Shown: positions 27,101-36,866 of the stretch, in pieces
Position numbering within the stretch: the stretch's first letter is position 1
Layout of the letters: each line of letters starts with the position of its first letter
NCBI RefSeq assembly: GCF_030848805.1
Contig: NC_092360.1
Coordinates: forward strand, 6,324,001-6,388,000
From: Temnothorax longispinosus
Taxonomy: Eukaryota; Arthropoda; Insecta; Hymenoptera; Formicidae
Direction: 5' to 3'
DNA length: 64,000 nucleotides
Position numbers and translations under genes: made by a program
Notes under the pieces: generated by a model
What the model was told of the DNA's origin: nothing
What the model saw: only the letters and a program-made list of their open reading frames with translations
Database searches by the model: none

Positions 27101-30100
27101 GTTTCTTAAAAATTTACATGGCGACAGAACAAGAAATTCTTCAAAGTTCGTATCGCACTTCTCTATTGTGCTTCTGTCAAGCACGCAGATGTCGCGCAAT
27201 AAATCCAGCCCCAGATGCCTCCTAGATGTTCCTTCGATTCTCGTTCCGTTTGCCGTCCGAACGGAAACACTTTTGACATCAGAGTTCTCACTTCCCCCGG
27301 AGTTGTCGCCTCCGGAATCCGCTGTTTTACGATGGGCTCCGAAATAAAACGGGAGAGCGAAATCGCTTGCCGCGAGCGATGCGACGGGCGCGTGCCACGG
27401 CACGTTAATCGTACTTTGGCGAGAGACCCGTGGGACGCGGCTCGCGCGGACAGCGGTTCGTTCGTGTGCGCGGTCGCCGCGCCGCGCCGGTTTGAAATAT
27501 ATACCACCGGAGGTATCCTGGGACCGCAAGTGTCCTGGGATTCCCTCTCTGATTCGGTCGAGTCACGGTGCGGGAATCGCGCCCGAGGTCGATCGACAAA
27601 TAACACGCTGGTATCCTGGCAAACTGGTACAAAGACGGATACGACGCGGGTTCAGGCACGAAGTTGGGCTCTCCCGTCGTCAGGGCTACGGAGAACGTAG
27701 CCTAAAGGTACTCCAGGTACGATCGATACGTTCTATTGTCATTGCACTCCGGCGAACGTTATCGAACGCGAGCAAATATTGAGGAATTGTCGAGGAACGC
27801 CGTGTATTAGCAAGACGACGGGAGTTAAAGTATTTTTCATGTCGACGATAAGTGGACGATAGCTGGCCGATGATGTATCGGTTTATTGATCGGCTTAACG
27901 GATTTCGCCGGACGATCTGTCGTCTCGAGCGCGAGACCAGGAGATACATCCGGCGATCGCGGAAATTCGCGATGAATTTTATTCCCGACTATTTTACTGC
28001 GATTCGCGACTCGTGAAAGATCTCCCGCTCCTCGAGTGGAAATACAAGCGAGTGAGATCCCGAGACCGGGTCCGGATCTTGGAAAACGATCTCGTTGAAT
28101 CGGAAACTCTTGCCGCTCGGTGTCAAGATCGGGCGCCAAGTTTGACAAGTTTTGTTCCACGATTTCATCCACCGATCCGGAGATCACATAGTTCGTTTCG
28201 CACGTACGGACCGCACGTTGGGAATGTAAGCGGTTGACGACTTCGAACGGTAAAGTTTAAATCCTTTCGCCAAAGGCATTTTCTCTTTCAATATTTTCTC
28301 TTCCTCGAGATACTCCTCAGCGGGACGTTAAACGTGGCTTTAGCGGTCGAACTGCTTATTTTCTCGACAGAAACGACAAAAATAATCTACGGGCATCCAG
28401 TTCTCGAAATTAACTATTCAATGTCTCACCGTAATTCCGCTTTAAGATCGTTTTATTATTAGCGCGTCTAATAGACGTATGGTGCGGCTATTTTTATCTT
28501 TTACAGACAGCTCGATAGAGGAAGGGTTAATTTAAATAGAATCTTTGACATTACTGTTACGTCAATTGTCCCGATTGATTATTCTATACTTTGCGCAATG
28601 ACCTTTATTTGTTATCTTTGTAACCGATATAAACGCGCGTATATTTTATCTATGTTTTTTTATTGCATCCTTATAATTTTATACGTATATGCAGACAGGC
28701 TATAAAAAGTTAATTGTAACTTGAGGCTAATAAATAAATAGGCGCGCATTCTCCTTTTTTTAGTGTTCTCTTTCTCGTAGCAGCTTAACGTTCGAAAGGC
28801 AATATCAGTTTTATCACTTCGGGCCTTGATGATATTTTTAATAACTCAAGCAAATAAATAATTGACTGCCGCAGCACGCTTGCAATTTGCATAGCACCCG
28901 TTTTTCCCTATTTGTACACAGCTTCTTCGCGTACACGCGCATTATATCCCTCCAAAAACCAGGAAGAGGAAGCTCGGATCTGTTCGGGCGCGCGCCGATC
29001 GATACGTAAAACTCTTTACTTTAATCACTTTAAGGTCGGGAAAATGTCACGTCAAGGGGAAAGACCTTTCACTTTTATCTTATACCTATACGGTATATAT
29101 ATATATGCACACCACGCTCGTGCTCAGCTCGCGATACAGTTTGCCGTTTAACCTTTAATCGAATAATGTGAAAATTAAGCGGTACTTAACACTCCACTGG
29201 TTAAGAAAATAAGTCGCAATAACAAGGTTAACTCCTCGCTTTGCTCGTAGGGCAGACTTACAGGCTCGTGGGCTACTTGAAGCCGCGCGAGAATTCAATA
29301 AAACAAGATCCACTTCTTCCATTCTCGGTTCCGGCGCGCCCATTAATGTTACTTTAACCATTACACAAAATAAAATGTAATTGTAAGCGAGGGAATAAAT
29401 AGCATAATATAAAACGATACAGGCAAAACGAATAATATAGCATAATAAAAGCGATATAAGCAAGATGAAAAAACTCTGAGACTAATTCTGCGAAATGTAT
29501 CAACACGGTATATGCGGAGAAAACTATTTCAATTATTCTGACGTAAATGATGTGTAGGTAAAACTTAATTATTTATGCAGTATTACGACAAAAAATTGTT
29601 TCCAATACATTTCACACCGCTGATATTAGGCGACAGAAGTAGGTCTTCTCATTGTTCTCGCATATCTTGAAACGCCCCACCGTCCGGTACAATTGTAAAG
29701 TAGATGCATGTATAACAGGTTCAGCTACGCGAGATAACGCGAGTTTTTGAAAGATAAAACATCGCGGCTGGAATTATAGCGCTATATAGCAAATAAGATC
29801 TCCCTTGCGTAATCTCCAAAGTGAATTTATGCACTCGCATAAATATTAATGCAATATTTAGCGTTACGCGCAAGCGTAGGCAATGTCATTGTTGCGGCGC
29901 CCTTTGTAAAGTTGAACGTAGAATCGGTCGGAACAAAAGGGGAAGTCGAGAATGAAGACTAAAATGCCTGACGATTCGCATCCGAAATAATTTAACAATT
30001 CCGGCTACGTTATGCCAGGAAAATACATGGTTTTTCTGCAATAAACAACAAATCCGAGTTATCAAGTTTGCTAAAAACTGACAAAATGTATCTTTTTAGA

Positions 30101-33100
30101 TCGGGGGATTTATCCGCAAAACTTTAAATTTTGTATCGGCAATCAAACCGTATTATCGGGATAATCTTTTGCGGTCGGTAGTTTCGTAACGCGTCGATTG
30201 CACTGCGATTGGCGAATTGTGGGTTTTTAAAAGACAGATTTTTTCGCGACAAATATAAATTCACGGAAGCTTTGACGTCAGCGTATAGTAAATACCGATA
30301 TGACAAAAAGCGATAATAGGATTTTCTCCCGGTGTAAATCGAAAAATATGTTTTCGAGTAACACGAAAATTATGAATAAATAGAATTAAATTTCCTGTAT
30401 TGTCGTGTTCAATATAAAGACGAAATATATAAATATAAATTATAATATATTGTTTCGGAGACACAAATCATATCAGTTCAATTAGATAAATATCCATTGT
30501 TCGCGACAAATTGCTCTTTTAATAAAATGTCTCTGCGTTTTATTTCATTGCATAATAGTTTCCGTAATTGGTAGCAGCGCAAACAGCGCCTTCAAAAGAT
30601 GCAAGGATGCATAATTTGCGGACCGTTTAACGCTAAATGATTTAACCAAAGAATAAAATATCAAAAGTACAAAGAGCTAATGGAATTATTTATTTTCTAA
30701 TTAATCACGCGTAGTCTTCGTCTTGGCGAAAGTTTCGTCTGAAATCCAATTTGCGATGTTGAAGGCGGAAGACAAATGCCTCGAATTAACTTTCAGCTCA
30801 GGAAACACGTCGACTTGAAATTGTTCGACAAATGTAATGTTGTAACCAATTTGCTATTATTTATTTTCTCTGACACCACTTGTAGAAAAACGCGAATTAC
30901 GCGAGGAAAACGCGAAAAACTTTTGGAAGAACGTAAAGTCACGTCGTAATTTGTTACTTCAACCTGCCGTAAAACGCGCTGTCGCTATCCTATAAGAAAT
31001 AGAACTTTAATATACACGGTTAAGGTTCGGAAACTGCGGGAGGGCAATATGCATCCAGCAGAAAACACACCCGGTGCACCTTGCGATACACCGGTATACG
31101 CGTATGTAAAGCAAACCTGGTGAGAAGGTGGAATATTAATGAATGCGCCAGAGCAGAATCGTTGCAGGTACCAGAACGCGTTTCGTTCTGCGGAGGTCCG
31201 CGGAAATGGAACTGAATCTGCAAATCTGAATCTCTAATCCGACAAATAACGGGGGGAGGTTTGGTTTTTTTACGATCGTTCGAAAAAATTATTCGCGGAG
31301 AAATTCGCTCCCGCTCGCCACATCGAGAATCTACACGCGATGATTCGCCCTGGGGGATTAAAATTGTTTAAAAGAAAAATATCATCATGACATTAGCTAA
31401 TATTATCAATTATATAACCCTATGCTAACGAGATTATATTGAAAATCGATATATTGAAGGCGAGGAGCTTGATACTTTCCGGAACGATATTTACTACGAC
31501 AATATTTTGATATTTCACGATTAAAATAGCTGACATTTTTCTTAACGAGTCGTCTATCGCACGATGGAGGAATATTTAGCGATTTTCTAGGGCACCGCAA
31601 TAATCGAACGATTTTTGTAAAGAACAGTACAGCGATCGATGTAAACGCTTGACGTACCTATGTCCATCAAATGGACCTCACCAAGATGTCTGGCGGCGTA
31701 AAGATGTAGTAATCCGAAGGCAAGCTGCATCCCGGTAGTGAGCAACATGGCGAGAAAACCGGCGGCGCAGACCAGCCAGCCCCATCCACCCTCTGGATAG
31801 AAATGCGTCCGCATACCGGTGACGTCTATCCCTGATAGAAAAGATTATCCTCTTTATAATTCAGAGATAAATCGCGGAATCGCGTCTGGAAACCGTCGAT
31901 AATGGAATTCTCGCGGCAAGAACGGATTTACTATCTTGCAATCTCGATAGGAGATTTCTGACGTATGAATGGAAAACTTGTAAAGTAACTTAGTGTTTCA
32001 TGACTTATAATATAAATCTTGAGCTAAAACAAACATATTTATATATCATTTTTCAATCTATTATTTTATTGATTTCCTCATTTATTTAACATCTACTATT
32101 ATCACTAATATATTTACATCATACTTATTTATGTGTTTAAGAATCACATTACTCAAACAATTTATTTTAATATTATGCATTAAAAATGTAGACACGGAGA
32201 GAAAAAGAATAAGGAATAACGTTGCAGATGATATAATCATATTGGTTCGTCTATTATCATATGCATTAAATATTCAAATGTGTTGCAGAAGAATACGGAG
32301 GAGAGATATTATACCTGTACGACGAAATGCGGGTACGCAACGATGCAGGCTGCGTAGATCGCCTAAGACCCAGTTCGTATTGCCACCTATAGTGTCATCG
32401 GCGTCTACGTAACGCAACCGAGTATCTGAAAGAAATCGTAAATTAATCGTGAAACACGGCCATTCGTGCAACTGTTGAAATATCTCCGCGATTTCTGCTT
32501 GGAATGAAATAAAAGCGTGCAGGAAGCAAGAGCGTTCTTAAATAGAACGTGTCGAAGGACCGTGGTCCGTATTGAAAGGTACCGCCGTTGCGCCATCGGG
32601 AAATTGGTTCGGTGTTAAATTGAAACGCTGCAATAATATACTACGTGAAGGTATCGAATGTCTTTCCGCACAATGAGAGATGGCTGTTCGGTGACCGCGA
32701 CGACGGTACCTGTGGCTGGCAACGGCGGCGTTTGCATGAGACAGAGGGTGCGAGATGGGTAAGAAACCAGTTGAAAGAAACGTGTGAGAGAAGGTAGGTA
32801 GATAGGAAGGAAGGAAATAAAAAGCGAGGGCCAGGTAAATGCACTTTTAAAAGGGATGACGAAGGCGGTAGGTTGAAAAAGGTAACGTCAGGCACGAAGT
32901 CAAACGGCGGATTCACGAGGAAAAGGAGGAAGAAGGGTTGATGATCGTGAAATAGCGCAGCGGCCCTATTATACGCCTCGTAAAAAATCATGAATTCAGA
33001 TTCAGCCTCCGGTCGCAGCACTACCGCGGGAAAAGGTATCTAACTGAATTATAAGTAACGCGTATATACAGTTGTGCTGTGTATGACTCTCGCACCGAAT

Positions 33101-36100
33101 ACAAACTTTTCCATTAGCGGCGTTAAATGTTAAACACCTTTGGGTTTTGCGACGCTACGCGTTCTCGTCCTGGCGAAAATCGAATTTGAGCGTACTGTCG
33201 TTATTTAAATTTGCAGATCTAGCGGGGCCGTTTTCATTGAGTATTTTGATTAATTGATTTTCTAGTACGTTTCAGGCTGGATATGAAAGATTGATAATAT
33301 TTCCCCACTTATCTTTCCACTTATCATCGGCCAGAATTCACAAACAAATTAAAAATTAATTCTCGCTCTTTTTCGTCGAAAATTTTTTCTCAGCGATTGA
33401 GAAAATGTCTCTTTGGTAATTATTCGCACGCGCGTTACTCGATTTTACACTTCGTTTTATACACGCGATCAAAACTGCAGAGTTTGCGAATGTCTAAGTA
33501 ATTTCTAATTTATTCGCGAGTGATCCTCGTATTATATAACAGTTTGACATTAGTTGTAAATTATCGTGCCACCGTGTCAGCACGAGTAAAACTGCGTTCA
33601 CCGTTGCAATTCAATTCCAGGAACTAACATGTCCGTAAGTGGGTAAGTTTCTACGCGAGCGCTTATTATAACTATTATAACGTTTAGCGTGTAAAACCAT
33701 TTGGAAGAGATTATTTGCACGGGTGGCGTTAACGTTGTCGTTGTCGTTGTCGTTGTCGTTGCCAATAACGAGAGACGTCGCCGATCCGCGACGTCTCTCG
33801 TTAGGTAGGTAAATTAACAGCAAGAATGAAATATTCTTCATTATTCGGTACGTAATGAAAATAAGGTATGAAAGGAGCGTGTAATGAGGAACGCGGCAGA
33901 AAGGACAGAAGAAAAAAAAAAGAATGAGCGACAGTAGGTATTTTGCCGAAAATGACGCGAGACATAGAAATTGTCGAGGATGGCACCGAGGGCAAAAATT
34001 GTCGTGGAACGAGTTACGAGTTACGAGGGTGCTCTCTCTCTTGATGCCGGAAAAAGAGCGGCACGTTCGCAAGAAATTCGCATTTCTTGCGAACGTGCCG
34101 CATCCTTAGTGAAATCACGGTCGCATTTTCGCTGAACGATCTAAACGAAATATCTAAAATGCCGCTTCAAGGAGCATGAAGAATGGTGCAATGATCGCAG
34201 CAAATAAACACGTAAGAGACTTCGATGTATAAAAAAGAATGTTTTATACCTGCTTCGAACGTAAGTAAGTAACTTCAGCTTCGTGAGTATTTCTATTTCC
34301 GATCAAACTTTGCAAAATTTTCGCAAAATCTTCACTTTGCTATCGAACTCACGTGATAAGGAAAAACAATTAATAATTTTTTTTCCATTACGTCGTGTGT
34401 TGTTGCAGTTTCGAAGAAACTCGAGCATCGCGTATCGATAGTTTCTGTATTTTTAATAATTTGGACTAATCAATAGATAAAGAAGTACCGAATTCCTCTT
34501 TCCTGTTTATTATGATAAATGTAGTATTATCGGTTCTCTTATATAAAAGAAGTAAGGCAAAAATTTCACAATTCCGATTGCTACTCGGATTCACCTTTGT
34601 CAGTTGAGATTGAAAACCAACGGTTGACCTACATTTCTGATAGACACTGTTTTCGACGATACATCAAGCACAAAATTTCAAGATACCTCTTCGACAGAGT
34701 TAAGTGGAATTGATTCTTATTTTACCGTATCCCGCTGTAAGCTTTTCATTTCATTTTGCCCTACTTCTTTTGTTCTCTGCCTTCATATAAAGACAAAAGA
34801 GACAATGTTCGAGGGACAACCAAAATTAAAAATCAATGCCTTAAAATTATCAATGCCCCTTTCACGATATATTTTAAATCCCACAATACATATACGTAGA
34901 AACTCAGATTAGCTAAAAATTGTACAACAATCTTGATGCTTTCTAAGCAAGTTATTTCGAAAACATTTTCTAAAAATTTCTAGTAAAAAAAGATGTTACG
35001 GGAGAATCGAATATAATTATCTCTGCAATCAACTTTCAATATAAATTTCTGCAAGGAATTATAGACATACGGCGCACGAATCGTGACATTATTATAAATT
35101 CCGGTTGAACGTGCCACGTAACTTTAGATTAACTCGAATTAATTGAGTTCATTTAATTAAAGTAAATTCAATTAAACGTCTGAATGTTAGCATAACTTTA
35201 ATATTGCTTCGTATAAACGGAATGAAGCCCGTGTGCGTCGAATTAAAATTTAGTAATGATAATATTCAATATTAAGATTACGGAACGATGGGCGGTAAAT
35301 GTCGAACTTGCGTAACAATATCAGGGATACACGATCGACATTAACTTGGAATATATTTGTACTGTAACTGAAAAGTAAACTCACCGCCGTGATACGAACT
35401 TCCACGGTGCGGCGTATACATGCCATTTTGACCCTCTATACAATGAGTTGGCGTATAGTACTGCATAGGATGTTGCATATAATTATTGGGGGTACTGGGG
35501 ACATGTACCGGATGACAATGTATGCATCTTCGCGGTGTCTCGGGCGGAGCCTGCAAGCAAGATGAATTTTCAACGCGCTTGAGTGGGGAAAACGGGGAGC
35601 GCAATGTAGAGCGCTTCGTGTAGACAATCGCCCATGTGTTTATTATTATTACCACGAAATATATCGTTCTGCGCTGACATTGCTACGTAATATTGCGCAA
35701 GATTATTTGTCAAGATATTGATAACGATCCACACGATTAAATTATGTATTAAATGTACGTGTAAATATCATAAGCTAGATTTAGAGCGTCATATCAGGAG
35801 AAGAGAGTATCAAGCTTAAAAATAATTTATTACCTTCGTACACAAAAAATAAGTCTTATCTTCCAACGGGTGGAAATAACTGCGATATTGAAACGTATTT
35901 TTTTAAAACTGAATATTGAAAATCTCGAAATATTGTTCACGTAAATATGAGTTGTAGCACTTGTATCTAGCAAACGTTTTTTAAAATGTTGATTAAAGTT
36001 ATGTTTTTTTTTCAATTTTGTATCTATTTTCCAGAAAAGAATAAAAGATTTTTCGAATATTTGGTTCATTGTAATCTGTGAAAATCGATAAACGAGCATA

Positions 36101-36350
36101 AGATTTGCAAAATTATCAGGACCCAAATCGATCGCACGACGTAATCGCGTGCAATAAACGGACGGCTTCATTCGCTCACCTGCATGGAGTGTTGCGAGCG
36201 CAACGATCTTATCGAACCGGTCGGGTGCAAGGACGGCACGCTGCCGCCGAAGCTCATGGCTGAATTTCTGCATCCTCCCGGGGTGGACCAACCGCCGCGC
36301 ACGCTAGCCGTAGTCCACCCCATCCCGCTTCCGCAGTCATCCACCAGCAT
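7198..36350 (-). CDS. Monocarboxylate-transporter-like (SLC16/MCT) gene, nine coding exons
   Basis: Multi-exon gene whose product should be a 12-segment plasma-membrane transporter of the MCT branch of the major facilitator superfamily. Seen: nine exons with GT/AG borders and agreeing phases sum to 1950 bp (649 aa plus TAA). Residues 125-131 read PEGGWGW, the family signature before TM1. TM4-5 holds YFRKRR (250-255), TM7 holds GLYTP, TM8-9 holds VRPS (413-416), and TM11 ends in GVPLTG. Membrane segments lie near 129-151, 171-192, 199-219, 224-245, 258-278, 288-308, 357-376, 390-412, 425-442, 448-470, 482-500 and 510-531. The TM6-7 loop is about 48 residues and basic. The N-terminus (1-120) is rich in Gly, Ser, Pro, Cys and His; the tail (532-649) is rich in Pro and His and ends TTSV. 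Known: MCTs carry monocarboxylates, amino acids, thyroid hormones or other small solutes. The substrate here is unknown, and the pattern is that of an orphan insect MCT. Start chosen at the ATG after an in-frame TGA at 36405-36407; non-coding 5' exons were not located. Confidence 0.92.
7644..9281. other. Intron 8 of the MCT-like gene
   Basis: 1638 bp between exons 8 and 9. It contains the MITE at 7840-8010. The rest is AT-rich with a moderately CpG-rich part at 8.6-8.8 kb. No exon or gene is supported. Confidence 0.85.
7840..8010. mobile_element. 171-bp fold-back MITE with ~67-bp terminal inverted repeats
   Basis: The left end starts CCCAGCAAACACCGACTAA and the right end, reverse-complemented, CCCAGCAAGCACCAACTAA. 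The match continues with roughly 80 percent identity through AATTTCCTACTCAA to about 7906 and 7943, leaving a loop of about 36 bases. No clear target-site duplication was seen (flanks TTTCGAAA and AAGGAAAT), so the superfamily is left open. It lies inside intron 8. Confidence 0.75.
9282..9482 (-). CDS. MCT-like gene, coding exon 8 (TM9 end to TM11, residues 435-501)
   Basis: The donor CTCACAG|GTACGC is clear. The acceptor is ambiguous: CCGTAG|CT (used here) or TTAAAG|CC six bases upstream, both in frame and differing by two residues. It encodes QVALGSVQGYHG, then TM10 and LALERLRARHFARSWALVQ, where family members have a G-x-x-R-x-x-x-A pattern. It ends ALPILLGVPLTG, matching the family's GPPxxG end of TM11. 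Confidence 0.92.
9483..10070. other. Intron 7 of the MCT-like gene
   Basis: 588 bp with donor GTCAGT. Nothing beyond splice signals was recognised; short frames on both strands have no homology that I know. Confidence 0.85.
10071..10245 (-). CDS. MCT-like gene, coding exon 7 (TM8-TM9, residues 377-434)
   Basis: The acceptor ATCACTTACAG|GCT and donor GGGGTTG|GTCAGT bound 175 bp. It encodes ALQGYQDGLEASALVLLQTF followed by TM8 and VRPSAQCLVSRQYL. The RPS triplet lines up with the TM8 RPS of mammalian MCT1, placing the functionally important arginine at Arg414. The residue four before it, Asp302 in MCT1, is Val410 here. Confidence 0.94.
10246..10782. other. Intron 6 of the MCT-like gene
   Basis: 537 bp with donor GTAAGT and acceptor TTACAG. 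It is moderately CpG-rich, and no internal feature is recognised. Confidence 0.85.
10783..11065 (-). CDS. MCT-like gene, coding exon 6 (TM6, central loop, TM7; residues 282-376)
   Basis: The acceptor TCTACCTGCAG|G and donor TATATC|GTAAGT bound 283 bp. KLGWRLGLQSVTGALSLAFF corresponds to the conserved G-W-R start of TM6. A short basic cytosolic loop follows (residues about 309-356, with several Lys/Arg), much shorter than in many MCTs. TM7 reads LMLAAGAAGFGLYTPAFYI. The exon ends in phase 0. Confidence 0.95.
11066..16143. other. Intron 5 of the MCT-like gene
   Basis: 5078 bp. It holds a long GA microsatellite (15044-15115), a G-rich run near 15223-15240, and a CpG-rich patch near 12.65-13.1 kb. 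Exons 5 and 6 join in phase without any exon from here. No gene is recognised. Confidence 0.8.
15044..15115. repeat. (GA)n microsatellite, about 70 bp
   Basis: An almost uninterrupted GA run. It makes artificial frames rich in Arg/Glu on one strand and Ser/Leu on the other. In insects GAGA tracts can bind GAGA-factor proteins, but nothing here shows that it does. Confidence 0.95.
16144..16308 (-). CDS. MCT-like gene, coding exon 5 (TM4-TM5, residues 227-281)
   Basis: The acceptor TGCAACAG|C and donor GCGGTCGG|GTGAGT bound 165 bp. It encodes YGLVLGTGAGL (TM4) and GNYFRKRREFVEM, the conserved TM4-5 loop YF-x-K-R-R of MCTs, though the usual LAxG after it is replaced by FVEM. TM5 has QAGTGVGIVLF. 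The pyrimidine tract before the acceptor is weak, but phase and homology agree on both sides. Confidence 0.94.
16309..17130. other. Intron 4 of the MCT-like gene
   Basis: 822 bp, donor GTGCGT. No further feature is supported. Confidence 0.85.
17131..17299 (-). CDS. MCT-like gene, coding exon 4 (TM2-TM3, residues 171-226)
   Basis: The acceptor AATGTTTCAG|TG and donor CTCCTTAG|GTGCGT bound 169 bp. It encodes VWAGALSAAISRGSAPLVVG, matching the family's TM2 tryptophan, then a basic loop (CRRGNTR) in place of the usual R-F-G-x-R element, and TM3 with IGGLVLALASLF. It leaves two bases (AG) that join C of exon 5 to give Ser227. The exon sits 14.4 kb downstream of exon 3, after the longest intron of the gene. 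Confidence 0.95.
17300..31657. other. Intron 3 of the MCT-like gene, 14.4 kb
   Basis: The longest intron, separating TM1 from TM2. It is mostly AT-rich, with CpG-rich islands at about 17.3-17.8, 18.35-18.65, 24.2-24.56 and 27.2-28.2 kb. Frames there are open on both strands at once, which points to base composition rather than coding. No nested gene is recognised, and exons 3 and 4 join in phase without extra exons. These islands could be intronic regulatory DNA. Confidence 0.75.
31658..31831 (-). CDS. MCT-like gene, coding exon 3 (TM1, residues 113-170)
   Basis: The acceptor TTTTCTATCAG|GG and donor GACATAG|GTACGT bound 174 bp. The exon carries the defining MCT motif PEGGWGW (125-131), followed by hydrophobic TM1. 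Counting from the motif, the position of the TM1 lysine essential in mammalian MCT1 (Lys38) is Leu149 here. An internal ATG at 31814-31812 (residue 119, MRTHFYPEGGWGW) could start a shorter isoform with an N-terminus typical of compact MCTs. The last base pairs in phase with exon 4, giving Val171. Confidence 0.95.
33734..33803. repeat. GTTGTC hexamer tract followed by a perfect 15-bp hairpin
   Basis: GTTGTC repeats about five times up to 33761. Next, TAACGAGAGACGTCG (33766-33780) is perfectly complementary to 33789-33803 across an 8-base loop. Confidence 0.9.
34058..34101. repeat. Perfect 20-bp inverted repeat with 4-base loop
   Basis: The left arm 34058-34077 begins GCGGCACGTTCGC. It is matched without mismatch by 34082-34101 across the loop TCGC. 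The stem is half G+C and would be very stable as RNA or cruciform DNA. Confidence 0.95.
35385..35550 (-). CDS. MCT-like gene, coding exon 2 (residues 58-112)
   Basis: The acceptor TTGCTTGCAG|GCTCCG and donor CACGGCG|GTGAGT enclose 166 bp, entering in phase 0 and leaving one base, which joins the two leading bases of exon 3 to make Gly113. The product is a Pro/Tyr/His-rich cytosolic segment containing CIHCHPVH (66-73) and THC (92-94), a Cys/His cluster that could bind metal. No transmembrane segment is present. Alternative skipping is possible because exon 3 carries its own ATG. Confidence 0.78.
35551..36179. other. Intron 1 of the MCT-like gene
   Basis: 629 bp, donor GTGAGC and acceptor TTGCTTGCAG. 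AT-rich; no other feature is seen. Confidence 0.75.
36180..36350 (-). CDS. MCT-like gene, coding exon 1 (residues 1-57)
   Basis: Encodes a Gly/Ser-rich cytosolic N-terminus beginning MLVDDCGSGMGW and ending SLRSQHSMQ. The ATG at 36350 has A at -3, a fair Kozak context, and an in-frame TGA lies 57 bases upstream, so translation cannot start much earlier unless an acceptor lies between them. The donor is ATGCAG|GTGAGC and ends in phase 0, which fits exon 2. The segment has no domain I recognise. It is assigned by reading-frame continuity and high CpG content, so it is less certain than exons 3-9. The opposite strand is also open here, but that is a shadow of this GC-rich exon. Confidence 0.7.
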
Positions 36351-36853
36351 CTTCAAAGCGGGCGGTACAACGCCGCGTTTTATGCTCCCGACATCGCCGG
36401 CATGTCAACGATCAACGTCAATTCGACGCTCGATGTCCCGTGTACTCGTGTCACGTGTTATCCCCGTCGTAATACGGCGGAAAAAACTAAGTTACATCTT
36501 TCTTGCCCGCTGTCAAATTCCCTGGAGCACGACTTCCGGGTTGGACGACGTTAGACGGGTCCCGCTGAGCACGAGGGTGAGGTCGTACGAAGGCAGTTGT
36601 TCGACGATGCGTTCGACATGCGGAGGGTATTTTCCATTTTCGGTCTGCAAGCAACGTGGAACGCGCTCTGATTTGCTGTACCAGGTTATCGATAATTATA
36701 TTACACGCAACGCATACGTTGCGCGTAGATTGTTCGAATTTATCTCCCATTCTAATCGGATGCACGTCATTTGCAGCGTACTAAATATAATTTATCATTT
36801 GAACGGTATATCTGATGCCAGACATGTCAATGTAACGCGTTATTGTATACAGC

Positions 36854-36866
36854 GGGGGGGGGGGGA
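36854..36866 (+). repeat. Poly-G run
   Basis: About twelve to thirteen G in a row. It is a likely sequencing or assembly weak point and a possible quadruplex-forming tract. Confidence 0.9.

Larger units (their letters stand above)
31832..35384. other. Intron 2 of the MCT-like gene
   Basis: 3553 bp, donor GTGAGT. It contains a GTTGTC hexamer tract and two perfect hairpins at 33.77 and 34.06 kb. No gene is recognised. Confidence 0.8.

Noticed and set aside
27215..27700. 161-codon plus-strand frame
   Set aside because: Overlaps a 158-codon minus-strand frame and several others; no family resemblance, so composition is the likely cause.
33611..34072. 153-codon minus-strand frame
   Set aside because: Includes the GTTGTC repeat and hairpin DNA; composition-driven.
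36379..36385. CATAAAA on the minus strand as a TATA box for the transporter
   Set aside because: It lies only about 30 bases before the chosen ATG, leaving almost no 5' UTR; no initiator is evident.
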